Shown here: positions 7,290-15,366 of the stretch, piece by piece
Layout of the letters: each line of letters begins with the position of its first letter
Numbering within the stretch: the first letter of the stretch is position 1
Assembly: GCA_900066355.1 (NCBI GenBank)
Contig: FMEL01000001.1
Span: 309,166-373,165 of the forward strand
DNA length: 64,000 nucleotides
Direction of reading: 5' to 3'
DNA from: an uncultured Ruminococcus sp.
Lineage (GTDB): Bacteria; Bacillota; Clostridia; Lachnospirales; Lachnospiraceae
Notes under the pieces: model-generated
Databases searched by the model: none
The model's input: only the letters and a program-made list of their open reading frames with translations
What the model was told of the DNA's origin: nothing
Made by a program: the position numbers and the translations under genes

Positions 7290-9032
7290 TTATTTGTGCA
7301 CCAGTTTCCAACTTACCGCCTGCTGCCTTGCATCCACAAATCTCTTATAAATACCTTCCTGCTTCATTAGTTGCTCATGTATTCCCTGCTGCACAATTCG
7401 TCCTTTGTCAACAACCACAATCTGGTCTGCATGTCTGACCGTTTTTAATCTGTGGGCAATCATAATAATCGTTTTTTCCTTTGTAAGCGCATCTACTGCA
7501 TCCATCAGATCCTTTTCATTCTCCGGATCAACATTGGCCATTGCCTCATCTAATATGACGATTGGCGCATCCTTCATAATCGCTCTGGCTATCGAAATAC
7601 GCTGCTTCTCACCACCGGAAAGTGTGGCTCCTCCTTCTCCGATCACTGTGTCATATCCATTTGGAAGTTTGCTTATGAAATCATGACAACATGCTTTCTT
7701 CGCCGCTTCCACCACTTCCTCATGACTTGCATCCTGACGTCCGAATTTAATATTATTCTCAATGGTATCTGCAAACAAATACACAGACTGAAATACAAAT
7801 GAAAAATTACGCATCAGACTGTTCATACTATAGTCTTTTACATTCACACCTCCAAGTGTCACTTCCCCTGAATCCACATCCCAGAATCTGGCGATCAGAT
7901 TGCAAAGTGTTGATTTTCCTCCACCAGATGGTCCAATGATTGCTGTCGTCGTTTTCTGCGGGATAGAAAGTGATACATCATCAAGAATCTTCCGTTTGTC
8001 ATAGGAAAATGAAACGTTAGAAAGTCTGATATCGTAATTTTCCGGATGGATCTCTTTGCCGTCGATATCCATGGTGTCCAGCTCCAGTATTGCATTTGCT
8101 TTATCTACACATACACTTACCACATGTAAAAGAGATGAATAATTCCCTGCACATTCCAGACTGGAATAAAGCATAAATGCCGAGATTGTCATACCAATTG
8201 CATAGACCGCACTCATAGTTCCATTAATATAAAAATATGCACTGCATGCTACGATTACCGCACCTGTGATTTTTGTTATGACGCTTTGCAGACAATGATA
8301 AGGGACAAACAACATCTCCATCTTTGTATTAATCTTTTCGCATGCTTCATTTGCATCATTTAATCTTTTTGCCTGTTTTCCAAGCAGGTTGTATGATTTT
8401 ACTTCTGATATTCCCTGCAGATACTCCATAATCTGATTTACAAGCTCCGTATCGCATACCACTTTTTGCTCTGAATCTTTTTTACCCGCATTCTGCATCA
8501 CAGAATTGACCCCAAAGAAAATAAGTACTCCTGCTGCAGCTATCAGTCCGATTCTCCCGTCAAAAATAAACAGCATAAGAATGATCATTGATGTTTCCAG
8601 AATTCCCTGCATTGTCAGCATAACCACTCTCGCAGCCACATCGCCAAGTATTTCCATTGTATTAGTTGTAATGGAAGAAATTTCCCCGATACTATTGGAA
8701 TTGAAATACCCCATCGGCAGATATCGCAGATGTTCTGCAATCTTGATTCTCATAAAAGCACTTGCATTATATCCTCCCTCTGTCTGAAGCACTGTAGAGT
8801 ATCTCTTGCAGATTACGTCGACTACAATTGCAAGAACCATAATCGCAACGGAGCCTCCAATATATTTTCCTGTCGGTTTCCCACTCAGCAGACCAATCAG
8901 TATGTACATAATAGCCGGAATCTTCATTGCTGAGGCAAGAGCCTCTATGAGTCCAATCACCATCGACAGTTTGAATTTATTACCTTTTTCCTTGCCTGAA
9001 AAACGAAAGAATTTTGCCAGAATTCCAAACAT
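7290..9032 (-). CDS. ABC exporter half-transporter (second subunit)
   Basis: 580 residues: an N-terminal six-helix exporter domain (about 1-310) fused to an ATPase domain. Seen: Walker A GPSGGGKST, signature LSGGEKQRIS, Walker B VILDEAMANVDP (the usual DEAT/DEAS is DEAM here) and a switch His in IAHRLKT. It starts 1 nt after the stop of the preceding half-transporter, with GGAGG inside that gene, so the two are translated together and probably form a heterodimer. The type resembles multidrug or siderophore-handling exporters (IrtAB/YbtPQ class). Substrate unknown. Confidence 0.9.
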   Translation of the reverse strand: MFGILAKFFRFSGKEKGNKFKLSMVIGLIEALASAMKIPAIMYILIGLLSGKPTGKYIGGSVAIMVLAIVVDVICKRYSTVLQTEGGYNASAFMRIKIAEHLRYLPMGYFNSNSIGEISSITTNTMEILGDVAARVVMLTMQGILETSMIILMLFIFDGRIGLIAAAGVLIFFGVNSVMQNAGKKDSEQKVVCDTELVNQIMEYLQGISEVKSYNLLGKQAKRLNDANEACEKINTKMEMLFVPYHCLQSVITKITGAVIVACSAYFYINGTMSAVYAIGMTISAFMLYSSLECAGNYSSLLHVVSVCVDKANAILELDTMDIDGKEIHPENYDIRLSNVSFSYDKRKILDDVSLSIPQKTTTAIIGPSGGGKSTLCNLIARFWDVDSGEVTLGGVNVKDYSMNSLMRNFSFVFQSVYLFADTIENNIKFGRQDASHEEVVEAAKKACCHDFISKLPNGYDTVIGEGGATLSGGEKQRISIARAIMKDAPIVILDEAMANVDPENEKDLMDAVDALTKEKTIIMIAHRLKTVRHADQIVVVDKGRIVQQGIHEQLMKQEGIYKRFVDARQQAVSWKLVHK

Positions 9033-9033
9033 A

Positions 9034-10788
9034 TCATTCTCCCTCCTTCACAGTATCTTTTACAGAAATATGGGCATTCCACATTTCCTTATAAAGTGGG
9101 CATGACACCAGAAGTTCCTCATGTGTGCCATGTGCTGTTACATTTCCATCACTTACAACAAAGATCTGGTCACTGTCCTTAACAGTAGAAAGTCTGTGTG
9201 CTATTACGATCAGGGTCTTCCCTGCTACCAGTTTTGCGATAGAATTCTGCAGAATTGCCTCATTTTCCGGATCTGTGTAGGCAGTTGCCTCATCAAGGAT
9301 CACGATCGGAGCATCCTTTAACATTGCTCTTGCAATGGAGATACGCTGCCTCTCGCCACCTGACAGATGTCCTCCTGCACCTCCTACAACCGTATCAAAT
9401 CCATTCTCCAACTGCATGATAAATTCATAGCATCCACTTTTCTTTGTCACCTCGATGATCTGTTCATCTGTAGCATCCGGATTTCCCTGTCTGATATTTT
9501 CACGGACTGTTTCATTAAACAGATAATTGTCCTGTGCAACATATGCAATTTTCCGATTAAAATCTGCAAATGCCAGTTCTTTGACATCAACTCCACCGAT
9601 TTTGATGCTTCCGGAATCCACATTCCACAGGGACGCAATCAGCTTTGCGATGGTCGACTTGCCGCTTCCGGAAGGTCCTACGATTGCATTTACCGTTCCT
9701 GCTTTCAGCTCCATAGTTACTCCGTGCAGGATTTCTTTGTCGTGATAACCAAATCTGACATCTTCAAGAGTAACGGAGTTATCTTTTGGAACACTTTTAC
9801 TTTTCTCTGGACGTTCAAGCTCCGGCTGTTCCAGAATTCCTGCCACTTCACCAACAATCACTCCGATCTTGCCAAGATCATCTGTATAGGAACCCACTGT
9901 GATCAACGGTCCTACGATTCCAAGTGATAAAATAATACAGATGACAAAATCAGAAACTGCAAGTGTTCCATTCGCTACATAAAGTGCCCCAAACGGCAAT
10001 ACCGTAAGAAGCGTATAAGGTGTGACCACCATCATCAGTGCATGAAAGATCGAGCACCGTTTCATCCAGGAAATAAAGGAATCCGCATATTCAAAAGCCG
10101 CCTTTGTAAATTTGGCATAAGAACTTTCTGTCTTTCCAAATGCCTTAATTACTTCGATCCCGTCAATATATTCCACTGCCGCATCATTCAGATCTTTTGT
10201 TGTCTGAACCGTTCTCTCGAAACTTGGCTTATAATCCAGCATCATTCCAAAATAAGAGAACAGTCCAACAATAACCGGCACCAATGACCAGAGTGCCAGT
10301 CTCCAGTCTGTCAGAAAGAAATAAATCAAAATCACAATCGGTGCCAGCAGATTGGACGTGAATTCCGGGACAATATGCGCCAGTGTTGTCTCGATACTGT
10401 CGACTCTTTCCACCATGATATTCTTAAATGTGCCGGAGGATGTATCCTTTACATAACCAAGAGGTACCCGTGCCAGTTTGTCACAGCAGGTTTCTCTTAT
10501 ATTTGCAAGTACTGCAAACGTTGCTTTATGTGACAATGCTGTCGAAAGTGAATGAAGCAGTTCTGCAATGATAAACGATAATGCAATCAGAACCGCTTTT
10601 GCAAGATATATTTCAAACTCCTTTTCACCATTTAAAAACAGCTTTACTACATCTGCAATAATAAAATACGGCAAAATCTTAAAAATCACATTTCCTATTG
10701 CAAGTAACACACTCCACACATAGGCAATTCTTTTTTGTCCGGCCCACGTCAGGATCCAGCTGACTGCCGACTTCTTTTTTTCTTTCAC
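9034..10788 (-). CDS. ABC exporter half-transporter (first subunit)
   Basis: 584 residues with a membrane domain (about 1-320) and an ATPase domain carrying GPSGSGKST, LSGGERQRIS, VILDEATAYTDP and IAHRLST, so the catalytic site looks complete. The start is GTG at 10788, with AAGGAG 9 nt upstream. It is encoded between a TetR gene and its partner half-transporter, the usual layout of a drug- or metabolite-responsive efflux operon. Partner: 7290-9032. An inverted repeat in the leader at 10830-10845 is a likely repressor site. Confidence 0.9.
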   Translation of the reverse strand: MKEKKKSAVSWILTWAGQKRIAYVWSVLLAIGNVIFKILPYFIIADVVKLFLNGEKEFEIYLAKAVLIALSFIIAELLHSLSTALSHKATFAVLANIRETCCDKLARVPLGYVKDTSSGTFKNIMVERVDSIETTLAHIVPEFTSNLLAPIVILIYFFLTDWRLALWSLVPVIVGLFSYFGMMLDYKPSFERTVQTTKDLNDAAVEYIDGIEVIKAFGKTESSYAKFTKAAFEYADSFISWMKRCSIFHALMMVVTPYTLLTVLPFGALYVANGTLAVSDFVICIILSLGIVGPLITVGSYTDDLGKIGVIVGEVAGILEQPELERPEKSKSVPKDNSVTLEDVRFGYHDKEILHGVTMELKAGTVNAIVGPSGSGKSTIAKLIASLWNVDSGSIKIGGVDVKELAFADFNRKIAYVAQDNYLFNETVRENIRQGNPDATDEQIIEVTKKSGCYEFIMQLENGFDTVVGGAGGHLSGGERQRISIARAMLKDAPIVILDEATAYTDPENEAILQNSIAKLVAGKTLIVIAHRLSTVKDSDQIFVVSDGNVTAHGTHEELLVSCPLYKEMWNAHISVKDTVKEGE

Positions 10789-10829
10789 ATCTGTTCACTC
10801 CTTACGTTCGTTTTATTGTTTTGCCTTCT

Positions 10830-10845
10830 GTTAGTTCGCGCTAAC
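10830..10845. promoter_or_regulatory. candidate operator of the ABC exporter operon
   Basis: Inverted repeat GTTAG-N6-CTAAC with a CG-rich centre, 42 bp upstream of the exporter GTG start. It resembles operators bound by TetR/AcrR proteins. Binding by the adjacent TetR protein is inferred. Confidence 0.45.
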
Positions 10846-10861
10846 CAGCATGTAATAAAAT

Positions 10862-10887
10862 AGGTGGTTTACTGGCATCAACCACCT
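10862..10887 (-). terminator. terminator after TetR gene
   Basis: Perfect 8-bp arms AGGTGGTT/AACCACCT with a 10-nt loop, followed in the leftward direction by ATTTTATTA. It separates the TetR gene from the ABC exporter operon. Confidence 0.5.
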
Positions 10888-10967
10888 GATATTATTATCC
10901 TGTCTGAACTTTATTCAGAAATCCAGAACCTGCAACACACATAACCTATTCAGAATTCCTGCATCAG

Positions 10968-11597
10968 TTATACCGGAAATTCAATATTCCACAATCGTTC
11001 CCAGCCACCTGTATTGAATTCTTTCAGCTGATGCACATTTTTCTTTGCAGTCTCTCTATCTATATCATGCTCAATGATCTGAAATACTGATGAAAAAAAT
11101 CCCGTATAGATCATATGCATAAGGCTTTCCTCTACAATCGGTATTTTTACACCGTTCTCTTTCATCTTTTCCATATAATTCAAGCTGGACTTCATTTCCC
11201 GCTCTACCATATTGTGTATGAATAGTTCAAATTTTCCACTGTCTCCGCATTTCAACAATAATCTGAAATTATCATAATGATCATAGATATAATCAACCAT
11301 CTGCTCCATCCCATCACTGGATGTATCCGACATATTCCTTGTCTGATCACTGGCAGAAAGCTTTTCAAACTCCTCAACGATCTGGTCATAAATCTGATAA
11401 ATATGTTCCATATAGGGATCCGTCAGCGCATCAAAAAGCGCCTCTTTCGTCGGATAATATTTGTAAAATGCACCAGTAGTAAGTCCTGCATCTTTTACAA
11501 TGTTTCTTAAAGATGCTCCGGTCAGACCATCTTTCAGGAAATGTTTTCTGGCTGTATCTAATATATTTTTTTGTGTATCTTCTGCTTTCGTCGACAT
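10968..11597 (-). CDS. TetR-family regulator of the ABC exporter
   Basis: 209 residues. N-terminal TetR helix-turn-helix (GASLRNIVKDAGLTTGAFYKYYPTKEALFDAL region, about residues 24-55) followed by a helical ligand domain. It lies upstream of, and on the same strand as, the two ABC half-transporter genes, so it is the likely local repressor. Its own promoter (TTGACA at 11681-11686, TAAAAT at 11659-11664, 16 bp apart) is followed by two tandem 13-bp repeats that look like an autoregulatory operator. Confidence 0.88.
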   Translation of the reverse strand: MSTKAEDTQKNILDTARKHFLKDGLTGASLRNIVKDAGLTTGAFYKYYPTKEALFDALTDPYMEHIYQIYDQIVEEFEKLSASDQTRNMSDTSSDGMEQMVDYIYDHYDNFRLLLKCGDSGKFELFIHNMVEREMKSSLNYMEKMKENGVKIPIVEESLMHMIYTGFFSSVFQIIEHDIDRETAKKNVHQLKEFNTGGWERLWNIEFPV

Positions 11598-11632
11598 GCT
11601 TTTTGTATCCTCAAAATTTTCTTTTCATAAAT

Positions 11633-11686
11633 ATAGCATTGTTATATAGCACTGTTATATTTTAACTCATTATAGGAATTTGTCAA
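11633..11686 (-). promoter_or_regulatory. tetR promoter with tandem operator
   Basis: Leftward promoter: -35 TTGACA (11681-11686), 16-bp spacer, -10 TAAAAT (11659-11664). Immediately downstream are two back-to-back copies of ATAGCAYTGTTAT (11633-11645 and 11646-11658), which differ at one base. Confidence 0.6.
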
Positions 11687-11713
11687 GTCTACTGTTTAGA
11701 TTTTCTTTATCTT

Positions 11714-12649
11714 TTATCTATCTACTCTTTTCCATTTTGCAACAGCATTTCTTACCCGCTGGTCAATATCCAGTCGTGCTCTGCGACATTCTTCTGGATA
11801 TTTTCTTGCTGCCTGAAATGCCAGTTTCACAAAGAGTCCGGAGCCAACCGGGAGCATTGTCTTTAGCATGCTATCTGGAAAAACGAAATGGGTTCCATGC
11901 TCATAAATTACAAACTCTAATCTGCATGTATGAGGGTGTTCTTCCATTCGCTGTTTCATTCGGCGGATATATCTTGCAGTATCCCACAACACATCATCTT
12001 CCGCACCAATCAGCAATAACGTTCCATGGATTTTTTCAATCTTGATCATCTCGTCTTCTGTGATTGGATGAGCCTTTTCCGAGTCATCAAACAGTTTTCT
12101 TGAATTAATCATATCACCGGTCCGTTTTGTTTCTTTCTCAATCACATGCCAGTAATCCGGATGTTTGTAGCAAAATGGCATATACGGAAGGGGTTCTCCT
12201 TTGTAAGAAAAAAGAGATTCTCCTTCAATCGGCCATTCCTTACAGCCATCTTTTTTTCCCTGCATAAACCCCTGCCAGATAAAATCACTCGGTGTCAGAC
12301 CTATCGTTAATGTAATATCCTCAAAATAAGAAGCGGCAGTCAATGCAAGTGTTCCTGTAGTAGATGCCCCGACAATTCCTATCTTCTGATTACTATGCAT
12401 TTTTAACCAATTGATTGCTTTCTCTATACGTTCCAATGGATAATTATGATGTCCATAATCCTTTTTTCCAGGTGACATCGTCATCACATTTACTCCGAGT
12501 TTATGTAGCCATTTCACGGATGTACGCGCCAGATAATCCTCTGGATCATCTCCGATCATTGCTATCATTGCACAGTCTGAGCCTGTTTTACATTTCCAAT
12601 ATGCTCCATAAAATCCATCTGTTTCCACATCAAAATGTCTTTTCTTCAT
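11714..12649 (-). CDS. alpha/beta hydrolase, BAAT/acyl-CoA thioesterase-like
   Basis: 311 residues. An alpha/beta-hydrolase fold with nucleophile elbow GASTTG (about residues 90-95 from this start), a late Asp (LLLIGAEDDVLWD) and a C-terminal His (YEHGTHF), giving a plausible Ser-Asp-His triad. The C-terminal BAAT-like layout suggests thioester or ester cleavage. The start at 12649 has AAGGAG 9 nt upstream, overlapping the stop of the methyltransferase gene; a start at 12676 would overlap that gene. Third gene of the operon 14233-11714. Substrate unknown. Confidence 0.72.
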   Translation of the reverse strand: MKKRHFDVETDGFYGAYWKCKTGSDCAMIAMIGDDPEDYLARTSVKWLHKLGVNVMTMSPGKKDYGHHNYPLERIEKAINWLKMHSNQKIGIVGASTTGTLALTAASYFEDITLTIGLTPSDFIWQGFMQGKKDGCKEWPIEGESLFSYKGEPLPYMPFCYKHPDYWHVIEKETKRTGDMINSRKLFDDSEKAHPITEDEMIKIEKIHGTLLLIGAEDDVLWDTARYIRRMKQRMEEHPHTCRLEFVIYEHGTHFVFPDSMLKTMLPVGSGLFVKLAFQAARKYPEECRRARLDIDQRVRNAVAKWKRVDR

Positions 12650-12662
12650 TTGTATCATCTCC

Positions 12663-13454
12663 TTAATATCGGCCACGTTTCTCCAAAACTATTATTTTGT
12701 TTGAGATATTCCGAACGATTTGAATCTTTCCTAGCACATGATAAATAGGCATAAGCTTTTTCATTCCTTCAACAAGACTGACTTCCTGTTGAACAGAAAA
12801 TCCCGGCACAATTCTTTGCAGTTCTGTTCCGTTCTTAACTCCCCATGTAAATTTTGCATTGCTTCCCTCTATGGATTTCTCTTTCATATGCTTTACAACA
12901 AAGGGTGACATGGTTTCGACCATTACTGTAACTTTCTGAAATGATTTATCAATAATAGAAAACATCTTCCTGATATCTTTCTCACACAAATACATGGTAA
13001 GTCCTTCGATTATTACCAGAATATTCTTACCGTGATAATCGATATCATCTATGTAGGAATCATCCATTGCAGACTTTGCAATCTGATACACCGGATCAGT
13101 TTCGGTAAGGAACTGGCTCCTTATTTTCATTGTTTCCGGAAGGTCTACATTATACCAGCGCAGATATTTTCCCTTCATCCGGTAGCATCTGGTATCCAGT
13201 CCGCATGCAATATTTACGACAACTGTATTTTCATGCTTCTTCAAATATTGCTCAACCATCCGGTCTAATACAATTGTTCTTGCAATCACACCATAGTTCA
13301 TAGCGTTATCTTTATCTGCTATAGAAAAGTCATAGTCCAGCTTTTCCACAAGTTCTACTGCAATCTCATCTTTGCATTTTGTTTCTTTTGCTCTTGCATA
13401 CAGGGTCTGTACCATTGTTTCCGGCACACCTGTCACATTCACTTTTTCTTTCAT
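12663..13454 (-). CDS. class I SAM methyltransferase, LCM/TcmP-like
   Basis: 263 residues matching the leucine-carboxyl-methyltransferase-type family (PF04072, includes TcmP). Seen: VVVNIACGLDTRCYR as the SAM-binding glycine motif with the family's GLDTR, YNVDLPE for the acidic ribose contact and IIEGLTMYL. Family members O-methylate carboxyl groups of peptides or polyketide-like molecules. The ATG at 13454 shares one base with the TAA of the upstream hydrolase gene, so translation is coupled. Placement between two alpha/beta hydrolases suggests a small metabolite-modifying operon (inference). Confidence 0.82.
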   Translation of the reverse strand: MKEKVNVTGVPETMVQTLYARAKETKCKDEIAVELVEKLDYDFSIADKDNAMNYGVIARTIVLDRMVEQYLKKHENTVVVNIACGLDTRCYRMKGKYLRWYNVDLPETMKIRSQFLTETDPVYQIAKSAMDDSYIDDIDYHGKNILVIIEGLTMYLCEKDIRKMFSIIDKSFQKVTVMVETMSPFVVKHMKEKSIEGSNAKFTWGVKNGTELQRIVPGFSVQQEVSLVEGMKKLMPIYHVLGKIQIVRNISNKIIVLEKRGRY

Positions 13455-14233
13455 TATCTGTCGCCTTCCACTGCCTTTCTTACTTCTTCCACCCACTCTG
13501 CACTATGACAGCAAAACAGTTCTTCATGCTGCATGTTATGTCTCCGAATATCCGGATTTTTGAAATAAGTCCAATATCTCTTTTCATATTTTTTACCCAT
13601 CTTTGTAGCGTAAAACACATGGATAGTTGTTCCCGGCACATCAATTCCATGCTGGACTTTCGTAACCAGATCCGAATAGAACTGATTATAAATACTCTGT
13701 TTTGTAATCCACGGACATCCTCCTTTACCGATTCCAAACATGTTCAAAAATCCATTATATAATTCTTTTTTAACCTCATCTGTCTTATTCAGTTTTTTCT
13801 GCATAAATTTCGGAAGAGCACCTGTATGTATCATTTTATACATGAAAGAGACTACCATGGATGACTTGATTTTTGCCACAATACGACCAGCTTCATCCAT
13901 ATCACTGCTCCCAATAATGCCATGATCTATATGAATTCTTTTTCGCTGAATCAAAAGGGATACAAAACTTCCACCAAGGGAACACCCATACGCTGCTTTA
14001 ATTCTTCCACCATACTTTTTCTTGATTTCCAGCTCAATCTTTTCACATTCATCTTCCATTGAATAAAATTCTGTTTTCTCATTTGGATCAAATCCATCAT
14101 AAGAAACGATTACCGTATAAAAATAAGAATGTAATCCATCCAGTACATGTTCAAAGCTGCTATACAGACAACAGGTACCAGGAAATAAAAATATCACTGG
14201 TTTACTACTGTCTCCACTTTCATAAAATTTCAT
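13454..14233 (-). CDS. alpha/beta hydrolase
   Basis: 259 residues with FLFPGTCC at the oxyanion region (about residues 15-22), nucleophile elbow GCSLGG (about 103-108) and a late His. First intact gene of a three-gene leftward operon with a methyltransferase and a second hydrolase. AAGGAGG lies upstream of the ATG, inside the tail of a degraded ketopantoate-reductase-like gene. No signal peptide, so it is cytoplasmic. Specific substrate cannot be assigned. Confidence 0.7.
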   Translation of the reverse strand: MKFYESGDSSKPVIFLFPGTCCLYSSFEHVLDGLHSYFYTVIVSYDGFDPNEKTEFYSMEDECEKIELEIKKKYGGRIKAAYGCSLGGSFVSLLIQRKRIHIDHGIIGSSDMDEAGRIVAKIKSSMVVSFMYKMIHTGALPKFMQKKLNKTDEVKKELYNGFLNMFGIGKGGCPWITKQSIYNQFYSDLVTKVQHGIDVPGTTIHVFYATKMGKKYEKRYWTYFKNPDIRRHNMQHEELFCCHSAEWVEEVRKAVEGDR

Positions 14234-14584
14234 ATCTGGCCTCCTTTAGTTTTTTCATATAAGCATAAAATTGCTTATGCAGCTCCCTCATTTCATCTGG
14301 TGCCTTCCTGGCATGTTGATACATAAATTTATCTCCAAAGCTACTTTCGAATGTAACAGCAAGCATAATCGTCATAATTGGCACATATGCATATCCACTA
14401 CTTTCTGATATGGTATATGAGCATGCCTTAATATCTTTGAAAACTGCTTTGTCTTTTCGGATTTATTTCCTGATATTTCTGCAAATGTTGTCGGCTGAAT
14501 CATTCTTGGAGTGAGTGCTGCATCAATGATACCATCATTATTTATACTTCCGCTCGCTCCTGGAAAAGCAGGCAATATTCTCAT
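14220..14584 (-). pseudogene. ketopantoate-reductase-like pseudogene
   Basis: Two leftward frames together encode the middle and end of a 2-dehydropantoate-2-reductase-like protein. From 14584: LPAFPGASGSINNDG, TTFAEISGNKSEKTK and HIPYQKVVDMH, ending at a stop at 14372. A shifted frame continues with AYVPIMTIMLAV, HARKAPDEMRELHKQFY and KKLKEARYEIL to a stop at 14220-14222. The NAD(P)-binding N-terminus is missing and a frameshift lies near 14380. It overlaps the start of the following hydrolase gene. Confidence 0.6.
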
Positions 14585-14658
14585 AGAAATCCGTCCTCTT
14601 TTTCATTTTCAAAAAAACTGCCAGTGTTTATGTTAGTAATATCTAACTCTCATTTTCT

Positions 14659-14696
14659 AAAAAACCGTGTGAAAACCAAACTGTAATTCCACACGG
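14659..14696 (-). terminator. intrinsic terminator
   Basis: Arms CCGTGTG (14665-14671) and CACACGG (14690-14696). In the leftward direction the stem is followed by TTTTTTAG, so it terminates leftward transcription. Confidence 0.6.
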
Positions 14697-14847
14697 CTTC
14701 TTTTCTTATGCATTCAGTATACCACTTTTACCTGGTTAATCAACCAAATTTTGTTTTCATAATATTTAAAATTTCATCTTCATGCGCATTATATTCACTG
14801 CACTTGGAATGCAATTTATCCCCTCATCTGGTCATTAAAATAATAAT

Positions 14848-15045
14848 TTACATACAATCAAACTTCTTCCGAAGATATATTCTAATCAGTATGATTCCCA
14901 TATTGACAAACCCAAATAACACAATTAAATTCACAAGCAGATATTCTCTGATTACATCTCCTAGCACTGCAATCCCCGAAAGACTTCCAAGTAAAAACAT
15001 CTGAGAAATTTTATCCCACATAAATTTTTCCCAATACTGCAGCAT
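14848..15045 (-). CDS. possible small membrane protein
   Basis: 65-residue frame with two hydrophobic stretches (about 17-35 and 36-55) ending in basic residues. GGGAG lies 8 nt before the ATG. There is no recognisable family. The wider stretch 14587-15366 holds otherwise only two terminators and an adjoining 57-codon open frame without a start (about 15070-15240), so this could also be a decayed gene. Confidence 0.3.
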   Translation of the reverse strand: MLQYWEKFMWDKISQMFLLGSLSGIAVLGDVIREYLLVNLIVLFGFVNMGIILIRIYLRKKFDCM

Positions 15046-15284
15046 CGCGGTACTCCCGCATCCTCAGTCAGAGATAAGTTTAGCTGCTTCACTGTCTCGC
15101 CCTTCATCAGATAAACTTTTATTTATCTTAGCAGATATTTTATTCCTGCAATAAACAACACGCTGAATAGATATATTTGTAGGCTGAATGGTCTTAATTC
15201 TTATAATCAATTCAGGGCGATTACCCGCATTTCTACACTCTCCACAGTTTATTTAGTTAAATTATACTCAAACAAACAGTACTT

Positions 15285-15331
15285 GCAATAAAGATTAAGG
15301 CTGACAGTCCCCTCACACGACTGTCAGCCTT
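15285..15331 (-). terminator. terminator of the GH13-GH31 operon
   Basis: Perfect 13-bp arms AAGGCTGACAGTC (15297-15309) and GACTGTCAGCCTT (15319-15331). In the leftward direction the stem is followed by an AT-rich ATCTTTATT tail, just after the GH31 stop. Confidence 0.75.
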
Positions 15332-15366
15332 AAATTCATCCAGACATATTCAATTTCATTATTACC

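Noticed and set aside
15070..15240. 57-codon leftward open frame without ATG
   Set aside because: No start codon with a ribosome site and no recognisable family; noted only as a possible relic.
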